Assembly (NCBI RefSeq): GCF_963665675.1
Contig: NZ_OY762426.1
Location: 1,674,001-1,738,000, forward strand
Reading direction: 5' to 3'
DNA length: 64,000 bases
Source: an uncultured Methanolobus sp.
GTDB lineage: Archaea > Halobacteriota > Methanosarcinia > Methanosarcinales > Methanosarcinaceae
A model generated the notes under the pieces. The model did no database searches and was not told the DNA's origin. It was given only the letters and a program-made list of their open reading frames with translations. Each line of letters starts with the position of its first letter. The stretch's first letter is position 1. This document shows, in pieces, positions 46,800-53,278 of this stretch. The translations under genes and the position numbers were made by a program.

Positions 46800-47414
46800 A
46801 TGACAGACGACGAAAAAGAAGGACAAAAACAGGCAATAATAATAATATTTTTAATATTATTCACATTACTATGTCCACCAATAGGAATAATATTACTCAT
46901 TCTCTACCTACGTCAAAACAACAAATCAAAAAGACCAACAAGATACAAAACAGAAGAACTGAAGAAACTAAACGAACTGAAAGGGGATCAGTTCGAACAT
47001 TTCATCGAAAAGTTATTCGATGAAGAAGAATTCGAGATCATCAGCAAAACGGAAGACCTTATGAGAATAAAAAAAGGTTTTCATGAAGAAGACATGAAGC
47101 CCGATTTTTTAATTAGAAATATTGCTACAGGTCATAATTTTTATGTTGAATGTAAATACAGATCCGACCTATTTGAAAATAAGTACAAATGGTCAAGTTA
47201 CAAACAAATGTGCAGATACATGAGATATGCTCTTTTGAATAGAATACCCTGCTTTATAGTTCTCGGATTGGATGGAGCAGCTTTCAATCCAAAAAAGATT
47301 TACTGCATACCTATTCAAAATATAAAGTACCCGGAATTATATCCGAGCCAGTTTGAAGGGTATTATCATGATCCTAATGAATCATTTCAATGGGAAGGAA
47401 ATAGATTAACTTAA
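46800..47414 (+). CDS. Membrane-anchored PD-(D/E)XK (Mrr-like) nuclease
   Basis: A 204-residue protein with a transmembrane region (about residues 11-36) and a cytosolic restriction-endonuclease-like domain. The helix KGDQFEHFIEKLF is typical of Mrr-cat folds, and the catalytic residues are present as KPDFLI and FYVECKYRS (D...ExK). It is carried by the provirus on the plus strand, just beyond the integrase and apart from the virion operon. A role in superinfection exclusion or host-range competition is inference; a housekeeping DNA-processing role is also possible. Confidence 0.75.
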   Translation: MTDDEKEGQKQAIIIIFLILFTLLCPPIGIILLILYLRQNNKSKRPTRYKTEELKKLNELKGDQFEHFIEKLFDEEEFEIISKTEDLMRIKKGFHEEDMKPDFLIRNIATGHNFYVECKYRSDLFENKYKWSSYKQMCRYMRYALLNRIPCFIVLGLDGAAFNPKKIYCIPIQNIKYPELYPSQFEGYYHDPNESFQWEGNRLT

Positions 47415-47507
47415 TGTAAACTTAGGCCTGAGATGGCAATGGTTTACAATCAACATTACAAGAAAGTTTTTTTCGGTATTAGTCGTTAGTTCATACGTAG
47501 GATTATC

Positions 47508-47657
47508 CTTCGGTATAAGGTGCATAGCACCAAAACAAAATAACTTATCTCAATCGTTTATACAGTAGTGTTGGTGTTTGATTCTCTCTTCTTTCGTGTC
47601 GCTCTTTCCTTCGGAATAGGAGCATAGGGCCAGCGGGGCTAAAGCCCCGCGTGGCCT
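47508..47657. terminator. Hairpin cluster between convergent provirus operons
   Basis: Three hairpins lie in the gap 47415-47852: CCTT/AAGG around CGGTAT (47508-47520), GGTGC-ATA-GCACC (47519-47531), and a strong GC hairpin at 47629-47657 with stem GCGGGGC/GCCCCGC, TAAA loop and an outer GGCCA/TGGCC extension. They are at the place where the plus-strand nuclease gene and the minus-strand virion operon converge, so a bidirectional terminator is the simple reading. The GC hairpin could also be a ssDNA packaging or origin structure. No gene is supported in this gap. Confidence 0.5.
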
Positions 47658-47852
47658 GGACTAAAAGCTCACATTTTTCTGAATTTTTCCCTGCAGGAGA
47701 ATTGTACAATCCGGCAAATTTCATTTTTCCTGGATCTTTCTGCAGCTGCACTGGCCAACAGTTCCGGAGGAAGCAAAAACAAAAACAAGCAAAACAGTAA
47801 CAATAAAATCAAATTTAAAAATAAAATAGTGTAACTGTACAATAAGGACAAT

Positions 47853-48038
47853 TCAACTATCTAAAATATCATCCAAGAACACATACAGCTCTGAAGCATC
47901 TTTGTTTCTAAGCACATCCATATTGCTCATTAACATATCACGCCATTTAATCATTTTTGCTTCATCGTCTTTATTCAATACAACAATTACCCTTTTGACG
48001 TAAAGATCACTACCAATTTTTATATCAAACACCTCCAA
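47853..48038 (-). CDS. Small provirus protein, end of virion operon
   Basis: A 61-residue soluble protein, mixed alpha/beta, with a run of charged residues and a C-terminal acidic helix. It begins at TTG, overlapping the end of the preceding gene by 14 bases, which supports translational coupling. No family recognised. Confidence 0.6.
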   Translation of the reverse strand: MEVFDIKIGSDLYVKRVIVVLNKDDEAKMIKWRDMLMSNMDVLRNKDASELYVFLDDILDS

Positions 48039-48354
48039 TACCTTTATGAAGAACCGAATTGATTTTTACTTTTATGTCATCTGAATAGATCAGGAATATT
48101 GAAGTAAGGCCACATCCCATGGTAAAGCCCATCAGGAACATGAAGAGAATTACTTTAACATATTCTAGAGCAAAGGCATGTGACAGAAACACGGCACCAT
48201 TGGATATTAAAAAATCACTTCCATACTGTGCTATTGAAGTGTTCAGAGTTGAATTATATATTTTATCGCCTCCTATATGAGCGAACTTTGTCAGATATCC
48301 CGGAGAGGAACAAAGAGAATAAATCCCAGAGTACCTGGAAGAGTACTATGTCAT
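48025..48354 (-). CDS. Candidate membrane protein with in-frame TAG at codon 3 (possible pyrrolysine) or unresolved start
   Basis: An open frame runs to the stop at 48025-48027 and encodes a membrane protein with a helix (about VKVILFMFLMGFTMGCGLTS). Read from ATG 48354, whose ATGA overlaps the zot stop exactly as in other genes of this operon, the third codon is TAG and the frame then stays open for 106 codons (109 residues in all). Methanosarcinaceae can decode TAG as pyrrolysine. Alternatives are an ATA start seven bases after AGGAGG (48261, 78 residues) or GTG at 48192 (55 residues). The coding frame is likely real; the start is not settled. Confidence 0.5.
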
Positions 48355-49100
48355 TGCTCATCAGTGACCAACTCCGGGGATGAGAATCTTTTTTTTATTC
48401 GTTCGATAGTGTTTTGCAAGAATGAATTTTTAGGTTTGCAGTTATTTGGATCCACACCGAGTTTATCAGCCCAGTTTATTATTTCTGGCTCATAATCTGC
48501 AGGTTTGCGGAAATAATGAGTATCGTATGCATTGCCTACTCTTTTAGAAAATCTCGTACGGTCAGTACGATAAAGAGCATCTTTATGCATATGGCGTTCT
48601 TTGTAGTCGTCCATGGTCAGGTAACCATCAAGCCTGAACCAGAGAGGACGGTTAATAAGGGGTATCTCAACCTTACGTATCAGGTAAAAGATATCTGTCA
48701 TTTCCCTGATTACCAGGTCAATCCTGTTTGGATGTTGAGCTATCAGAACAATATCATCACCGTTATGGCCATTAGTACTAAAGAACAGGTGTTCATCATC
48801 GGTGAATGTCTTTGTTTTCCTGCTGTTAAAGGATCTGTAAGCCTCATCAATTACTATGAAACTGTCATATATTGGCCATTTTTCCATACCATGTTCCCAC
48901 ACATCACAGAAACCGAGTTTTGAGTGCAAAATGGGATAATTGGCAAATACACGGCCTTTAAAGTCAGGGTCTTTTAGTCTTCTTTTGTGAAATTCCTCCA
49001 TTTTTTCTAGTGCTCTGGCTGTTACATTGTATGTTTTTCCTTCTCTGGGTGGAGCCCAGTAAACGTAAATCAAACTGATTAAAAATAAGATTGGATTCAT
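48351..49100 (-). CDS. zot: Zot/pI-type inovirus assembly ATPase
   Basis: A 249-residue morphogenesis ATPase of the zonular occludens toxin/gp1 family. The N-terminus is hydrophobic (MNPILFLISLIYVYW) and runs directly into Walker A APPREGKT at residues 16-23. Walker B is FIVIDEAYRSF, and the later DDIVLIAQHPNRIDLVIREM stretch is typical for the family. In filamentous phages this protein drives extrusion of the virion through the inner membrane. It lacks the transmembrane segment and periplasmic C-terminal domain of phage pI, and no secretin gene is present, which fits a cell with a single membrane. Confidence 0.86.
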   Translation of the reverse strand: MNPILFLISLIYVYWAPPREGKTYNVTARALEKMEEFHKRRLKDPDFKGRVFANYPILHSKLGFCDVWEHGMEKWPIYDSFIVIDEAYRSFNSRKTKTFTDDEHLFFSTNGHNGDDIVLIAQHPNRIDLVIREMTDIFYLIRKVEIPLINRPLWFRLDGYLTMDDYKERHMHKDALYRTDRTRFSKRVGNAYDTHYFRKPADYEPEIINWADKLGVDPNNCKPKNSFLQNTIERIKKRFSSPELVTDEQ

Positions 49101-49188
49101 AATTAGTACCTAAAAAGTAGGGTTGTGGCCATGCAGAACCCTAAAGGCAATTGATCGGAAAGCCTAAAGAATTCCACATGACCCAACG

Positions 49189-49362
49189 TTATTTCTTTGC
49201 CTTGAAGAACTTGCGAACCATTGCAAATGCAATACCAACGACTACCGCAGCAGTAAAAATTACAAGCGGCATTTCTAAGAATAAAGCCATTACGTCACCG
49301 ACAAGACCGATAAACCATACAATGACTATAGTAAGATTGTCAAGTTGTTCTTGTACGCCCAT
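49189..49362 (-). CDS. Coat-protein-like peptide (57 residues)
   Basis: Starts MGVQEQLDNLTIVIVW, with one or two hydrophobic stretches and a basic C-terminus MVRKFFKAKK. The pattern short-amphipathic/hydrophobic core/basic tail matches the major coat protein pVIII of filamentous phages, in which the basic end contacts DNA. The SD GGAGGTG lies in the end of the upstream gene. Too short to appear in most automatic annotation. Confidence 0.68.
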   Translation of the reverse strand: MGVQEQLDNLTIVIVWFIGLVGDVMALFLEMPLVIFTAAVVVGIAFAMVRKFFKAKK

Positions 49363-49371
49363 ATACGTTTT

Positions 49372-49545
49372 TCACCTCCTCCCATGTCCAAAATGTGAAG
49401 CAATGAGTTTGAAAATATCGAGAACACTAACAAGCATGAGGACTAGAAAACAAGCAGCTACAAGCATGAAGATAATAACTTCTACGTCGCTTGTTGGTGT
49501 TCCCAGAAAATCAGTAATAATATTCATTACGTTGCTATTAGTCAT
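49372..49545 (-). CDS. Coat-protein-like peptide (57 residues)
   Basis: Short N-terminal polar part (MTNSNVMNIITDFLGTP), one long hydrophobic helix (about residues 22-45) and a His/Arg C-terminus ending GHGRR. SD AGGAGGA. Its start overlaps the stop of the preceding gene by eight bases. A structural coat subunit is inferred from size, order and topology. Confidence 0.65.
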   Translation of the reverse strand: MTNSNVMNIITDFLGTPTSDVEVIIFMLVAACFLVLMLVSVLDIFKLIASHFGHGRR

Positions 49546-49702
49546 AGCTTGAAGTCCTCCTGTAAATTAAGTAGAAAGTCTGTAATATTTGACAAAATGC
49601 AATCACAAGCAGTAGAGCAATAATTACATGCTGTCCCCAGGGATATGACGAGCTTGCAGAACTTGCATTAAACAAATTATCAGATAATTGGAAAGTAGTC
49701 AT
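49538..49702 (-). CDS. Coat-protein-like peptide (54 residues)
   Basis: Starts MTTFQLSDNLFNASSASSS, with a helix at about residues 24-46 (HVIIALLLVIAFCQILQ) and a C-terminal RRTSSYD. The ATG overlaps the previous stop as TAATG. One of a tandem set of single-span peptides; the exact coat role cannot be assigned. Confidence 0.62.
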   Translation of the reverse strand: MTTFQLSDNLFNASSASSSYPWGQHVIIALLLVIAFCQILQTFYLIYRRTSSYD

Positions 49703-49905
49703 TAATCATCACCATTTGATTTTTTCGAATTGTCATCTATCAATGTGAAAATACCCCACAGAGTTATTGAGACTAAATCAACAGCAACAAAAAAGTCAAG
49801 GACTGAATACCCCTCATAGAGAACCCAACTGTCAATAGCCATAAAGCACATGCCTATTACATCGATAAAGAATGCTACAGCAAGTAAAAACGCCGATTCG
49901 CTCAT
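49702..49905 (-). CDS. Small provirus membrane protein (67 residues)
   Basis: Two hydrophobic helices (about residues 4-24 and 35-56) with an acidic loop and a charged tail ending KKSNGDD. I start it at ATG 49905, which makes an ATGA overlap with the upstream stop; the open frame continues to 49998 but that would overlap the neighbour far more. Probably a minor coat or assembly protein. Confidence 0.65.
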   Translation of the reverse strand: MSESAFLLAVAFFIDVIGMCFMAIDSWVLYEGYSVLDFFVAVDLVSITLWGIFTLIDDNSKKSNGDD

Positions 49906-50207
49906 ATTTTGTTCCCCAGTATTTCTACGTCTTTTAAGAACCAGTATATACGCAATAAGAGTACAATTATCAGCATGACAAGGATTAGTATTATCCAAAC
50001 AGAAGGCAACATCAAGGTTAGATAATCACTGATAAATGAGTAAATGGAATTAAACAGGGTAAAAATGGAATTTACCAGGCCAACAAAAGCACCGATTACT
50101 ATTTGAACGATTTTAAGCAGATGGTAGAAAATAACAACTAATGGGTAGATTATTGCATAAATCAACTCTTTTAAGAACTGGCTAAAATCAATATCCAAAA
50201 GACTCAT
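49902..50207 (-). CDS. pVI-like hydrophobic minor coat protein
   Basis: A 101-residue highly hydrophobic protein with about three helices (residues 13-33, 36-60 and 67-89) and a short soluble C-terminus. Size, hydrophobicity and the position directly after the pIII-like gene match pVI of filamentous phages, which caps the virion end with pIII. The stop overlaps the next start (ATGA). Sequence similarity to pVI cannot be claimed by eye. Confidence 0.62.
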   Translation of the reverse strand: MSLLDIDFSQFLKELIYAIIYPLVVIFYHLLKIVQIVIGAFVGLVNSIFTLFNSIYSFISDYLTLMLPSVWIILILVMLIIVLLLRIYWFLKDVEILGNKI

Positions 50208-50211
50208 GGTT

Positions 50212-51480
50212 TCATTTCCTCTTGAATATCATTATTATCAAAAGCCAGGTTAGATCATAGGTTACAACGGCCTGGACTTTTGGCGGCATACTGTTAATAA
50301 TGGGTGCAAAAATCACGGTTATTATTGAGTTGTAATTTTCCAGTTCTGCGGATGATTCCATAAAGTATCCGGTAGCGTTACTTACGGAGCTGTTAACGGT
50401 TGTTACAGGATACATGAGATATTCGAAGCCATTTTCTACAGGCTCAAAGAGATAATTTCCCAACGAATCTACATAGGCGAAATAACCAGGGAGATAAGTA
50501 GAATTATATGAGAAATTTGTTTCATCTCCTCCTAAATCAGGAATAATAGGCAATTCAATAGGGTCTAGTATTGGATTGTCAGGTTCTTCAGGAACAACTG
50601 GAAGAGGCAGTTCACCTGTGTTGTTGGCACCTGTTGTCACAGCGATTGTGTCAGTAGCAAGATAGGTACTATACCCACCAACAACAGTAAGAAGTCCGGA
50701 AAATACCTGGTACTCACCATAATCTTCTATTAATTGAACCTCAACAACATCAGGATATGAATCAAAATGAGGGACTTTGTATTGTTTAGTTCCTGAAGAT
50801 TCCCCCAGGGTAATTGGCAGGGATGTAGGTCTACCCTCATGATCGAACCTTAAGAAGTATTTGTATTCATGTTCAATGGTATAACCGACATCATATTCAG
50901 TATAGCTATCCTGCATGTTATCGATGCTGTAATCGATATCTACCCATTTGTCAGGTAGTGACTCATCGAGAACAAAGTCTACATAGTCATTAGATACAGG
51001 TTCCACAGAAATAGCGGAAACATCATCAATATAAAACCCATAACTACCACCCGGAGCTTGACGACGTATGTATAAAACGTGATTTCCTTCATACGCAGAA
51101 ACATCAAATTCATAATAATGCCACTGGTCGTCTTTTGGTATGTATCCAGTGTTACCAATTTCCGCACCATCTATAAAAACTCTAATTGAATCGCTATAAA
51201 GAATTTGAAAATTGAGAGCATAAAAAGTTAAATTATCAACATTTGTAAAATCCACAGTCTGATAAATACCTGCATACCCTGTATTTGGACTTCCAATTGC
51301 AAGACTGTAAATCCCCGTATGCGCTTTACCAGATGTAAGAGAAAGATGATAAGAACTTTCAAGATTCCATCCTGACAGACTAGATTCAAAACCACCGTTA
51401 GTTACAAGTTCATCAGCACTGACAGGAGTAATAAGGAATAAGAGGGTCAGAAAGAAAAGAATGGGTTTACAAAGTGGCAT
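50212..51480 (-). CDS. pIII-like adsorption protein with jelly-roll domain
   Basis: A 422-residue exported protein. Signal peptide residues 1-22, cleaved before DELVTN. Residues 23-158 form a carbohydrate-binding jelly-roll-like domain (NGGFESSLSGWNL, AHTGIYSLAIG, WHYYEFDVSAYEG, FYIDDVSAISVE), as in CBM/discoidin-type folds. A second beta domain follows (160-285), then a Pro-rich linker (about 288-318) and a C-terminal domain with an anchor helix (about 399-418) ending FKRK. This order, N-terminal binding domains, low-complexity linker and C-terminal anchor, is the layout of filamentous-phage pIII. S-layer glycans of the host are plausible receptors. Confidence 0.78.
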   Translation of the reverse strand: MPLCKPILFFLTLLFLITPVSADELVTNGGFESSLSGWNLESSYHLSLTSGKAHTGIYSLAIGSPNTGYAGIYQTVDFTNVDNLTFYALNFQILYSDSIRVFIDGAEIGNTGYIPKDDQWHYYEFDVSAYEGNHVLYIRRQAPGGSYGFYIDDVSAISVEPVSNDYVDFVLDESLPDKWVDIDYSIDNMQDSYTEYDVGYTIEHEYKYFLRFDHEGRPTSLPITLGESSGTKQYKVPHFDSYPDVVEVQLIEDYGEYQVFSGLLTVVGGYSTYLATDTIAVTTGANNTGELPLPVVPEEPDNPILDPIELPIIPDLGGDETNFSYNSTYLPGYFAYVDSLGNYLFEPVENGFEYLMYPVTTVNSSVSNATGYFMESSAELENYNSIITVIFAPIINSMPPKVQAVVTYDLTWLLIIMIFKRK

Positions 51481-51502
51481 ATGTGACCCTCTTAAAAGGG
51501 AG

Positions 51503-51757
51503 TTAGGAAAGAGAGATAATCATTTTCATTGCTTCAGGATGCTTGGATACAGCCTCAACCATGTTTTTAAATATGGCAGGTTCTACGCGTCTCCTTGTAT
51601 CAGCAATAGAAGATACATCAACAACAGGACCGTATTCTACAAGCTTTCCATCCTTATCATTGAAAGAACCGCCTTCCTTAATCGTAATCTGGCCGCCCAT
51701 AAAAGGGACTGTAAGTTTATTTCCGGTACCATTACCGTTTCCGTTTGTTTCAGTCAT
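51503..51757 (-). CDS. Small soluble provirus protein, first gene of virion operon
   Basis: An 84-residue protein with a Gly/Asn/Thr-rich N-terminus, a short beta-rich middle (KLTVPFMGGQITIKEGG) and a helical C-terminus (ADTRRRVEPAIFKNMVEAV). The SD AAGGAGGG and a promoter lie upstream. By size and position it might be a ssDNA-binding protein like pV (about 87 residues), but no motif proves this. Confidence 0.65.
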   Translation of the reverse strand: MTETNGNGNGTGNKLTVPFMGGQITIKEGGSFNDKDGKLVEYGPVVDVSSIADTRRRVEPAIFKNMVEAVSKHPEAMKMIISLS

Positions 51758-51802
51758 AGTTTGTTACCCTCCTTCGAGTAATAAGCTGTTAGAAAAACGA
51801 GG

Positions 51803-51836
51803 TATTTAAGGATGAAATTCTAGTAAGTTTACTTAC
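51803..51836 (-). promoter_or_regulatory. Virion-operon promoter with a 14-bp palindrome
   Basis: TTAAATA (51803-51809, minus strand) as TATA box, about 50 bases before the start codon at 51757. Upstream of it is the palindrome GTAAGTTTACTTAC (51823-51836). The arrangement fits an operator controlling late genes. Confidence 0.55.
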
Positions 51837-51849
51837 ACACACAAAAATA

Positions 51850-52281
51850 GATTAGGAAGAAGGGGAAATAGAAACAGGATGCGGTTTTGTTAATCATACA
51901 CTCAGGACCAGAAATCGAAATAAGTGATTTTGAGTTATTTTTTAAGATTGAATTAAGGGAATTATTGGAATTAAGGCAAGGAGATCTCGAAGGAAGGAGA
52001 CGGTCCAAGGGACCTTCAAAAAGGTGTGCCCTCCCTTCGGGACCCCCCGCTCATTGCATACACGATTGCGGACCGGTCTGCTAGACCGCCCTTCGGGTTC
52101 CTTCGGAAGTCCTTCACTGTGTATTCATGAGCTCCCCCACCCAGAATTTAGATTATTACATGGTCCTGAATACAACAGAAGAGAGAAAATAACTTAGAGT
52201 AATTATTCATTGAATAATATTTGCTCCGCACAGGGTTCCGGTCCAGAGGATTAGGAAGAAAGGAAAATAGAAACAGGATGC
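51850..52281. repeat. 33-bp direct repeats flanking the provirus non-coding region
   Basis: Copies at 51850-51882 and 52249-52281, 31 of 33 identical, beginning GATTAGGAAGAA and ending ACAGGATGC, in the same orientation and 399 bases apart. They bracket the hairpin cluster. The whole stretch 51758-52423 has no gene I can support; a plus-strand frame at 51887-52084 is weak. Confidence 0.85.
52002..52108. other. Five-hairpin region, candidate replication origin/packaging signal
   Basis: Five small perfect inverted repeats: GGTCC-AAG-GGACC (52002-52014), TCCC-TTC-GGGA (52032-52042), CGGTCT-GCT-AGACCG (52074-52088), CCC-TTC-GGG (52089-52097), TTCC-TTC-GGAA (52098-52108). It is GC-rich against an AT-rich surrounding and lies in the gene-free gap between replication and virion modules. 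Filamentous phages hold a hairpin array for plus- and minus-strand origins and packaging in their intergenic region. Confidence 0.6.
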
Positions 52282-52423
52282 CTTCTTAGTCTTGCAACTT
52301 AGAACGAAACGCTCTAGCGTACCGGCAAAACCGTACCTTCACATAAAGTTCAGGTACTAAGTTTTTGTACTCGCCGCAAGGCATGCCCGATGGGTTGAAG
52401 GATAGGTTGTATTCATAATTTGA

Positions 52424-52555
52424 TTATTTACTAAGGGCATCCTTTCCGATTAGTCTAAAAACCATTGCAAATACTAACACAATAAAAAACCCAATAATAC
52501 CACCCAGAATAGCAGCATCAGGATTAATAAAATGCAAAAATTGTAACGGTGTTAT
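52424..52555 (-). CDS. Coat-protein-like peptide without a standard start codon
   Basis: An open frame ending at TAA 52424 encodes about 43 residues: a short N-terminus (TPLQFLHFINPD), a hydrophobic core (about residues 14-33) and a basic RLIGKDALSK tail, the pVIII shape. No ATG or GTG is in frame; ATA at 52555 lies seven bases after the SD-like GGAAG, TTG at 52537 is the first usual alternative. Start unresolved; a sequencing slip is possible. Confidence 0.45.
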   Translation of the reverse strand: MTPLQFLHFINPDAAILGGIIGFFIVLVFAMVFRLIGKDALSK

Positions 52556-52572
52556 ATCATCACTTCCTTTTT

Positions 52573-52821
52573 TTAAACAATAGATCCGAAAAGGACAAAA
52601 GCTGAAAAAATTGATAATACAATTCCACAGAACGCAACAAACTCTATAAGATTAATTCTTACAGAAAGAACAAAAGCTAAAAAAATTGAAAACACAATTC
52701 CACAATATGCAGTGAATAATATAAAATTCATCCTGAAACCAAGAACCAAAGATGAAAAAATTGATAACAAAACTCCACAATATGCAACAAATTCTATGAC
52801 ATTCATTCTTACACCAATCAC
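52573..52821 (-). CDS. Membrane protein of three tandem 25-residue repeats
   Basis: An 82-residue protein built almost wholly from three copies of a 25-residue unit, each beginning R(M/I)N and containing A(Y/F)CG and SIF. Each unit is one membrane-spanning segment. The repeat is also visible in the DNA with a 75-base period. Starts at GTG 52821 (or ATG 52806). No family known to me; it may form an oligomeric channel-like or holin-like structure, which is conjecture. Confidence 0.6.
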   Translation of the reverse strand: MIGVRMNVIEFVAYCGVLLSIFSSLVLGFRMNFILFTAYCGIVFSIFLAFVLSVRINLIEFVAFCGIVLSIFSAFVLFGSIV

Positions 52822-53000
52822 ACAAGTTTATAACGGCAGATGGTACAATTCTCACCGTGCGTCCGATCAATTTGCCTTTTAAGGTGATATATACTAAACG
52901 CCATCACACAACGAGTGAAAAGACGAGATTGAGAGGGTACAGTATATTCAACATAAAAACGCCTCCATCTAAAAATCGAACTATTACAAAATGAAATCAC
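52818..53000 (-). CDS. Doubtful small provirus ORF
   Basis: A 60-residue frame with GTG start overlapping the upstream gene by 17 bases and a GTGA overlap with the next. It has two cysteines spaced CTIC and many aromatic and basic residues. Against it, a TATA-like TTTAGTATATATC lies inside at about 52884-52896 and a well-placed SD with a 16-codon frame (52904-52954) overlaps it. Confidence 0.3.
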   Translation of the reverse strand: MISFCNSSIFRWRRFYVEYTVPSQSRLFTRCVMAFSIYHLKRQIDRTHGENCTICRYKLV

Positions 53001-53259
53001 TCAGATACCACCAAGATATTTTAATATAATCAATTAACTGACAAATAAGTTCAAAAAGAAACAACAAAACAAAAAAACTGTAAAAAGCAACCTGAAGCAT
53101 GAGTAATACCACTACCTGAATAGGTGGTGCAATCCCCATAGGAAGGTTCACCAATTCGTAGTATGAATTATGAGCCTCTGTAATCATAAAAATCCAACCA
53201 ACAAGAGCAAATGCCCATACTAAACCGTTTTTAATTGTAATGTGAGTTTCTGTTTTCAA
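52984..53259 (-). CDS. Small two-helix provirus membrane protein
   Basis: A 91-residue protein with helices at about residues 12-30 and 48-72, and a basic/aromatic C-terminus. The TTG start at 53259 is seven bases after CAGGAG, a better site than the distant upstream start of the open frame at 53343. The leader carries a 20-bp repeat shared with 53508-53527. No family recognised. Confidence 0.55.
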   Translation of the reverse strand: MKTETHITIKNGLVWAFALVGWIFMITEAHNSYYELVNLPMGIAPPIQVVVLLMLQVAFYSFFVLLFLFELICQLIDYIKISWWYLSDFIL

Positions 53260-53278
53260 ACTAACAGCTCCTGAAAAA

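Noticed and set aside
47669-47851. 60-codon hydrophobic frame after the virion operon
   Set aside because: Hydrophobicity comes from an A/T-rich tract, there is no SD, and it crosses into the hairpin region; not supported as a gene.
51887-52084. 65-codon plus-strand frame between the 33-bp repeats
   Set aside because: The first half looks protein-like, but the second half is a translation of the hairpin array and the start is TTG without an SD. Kept only as a remote candidate regulator.
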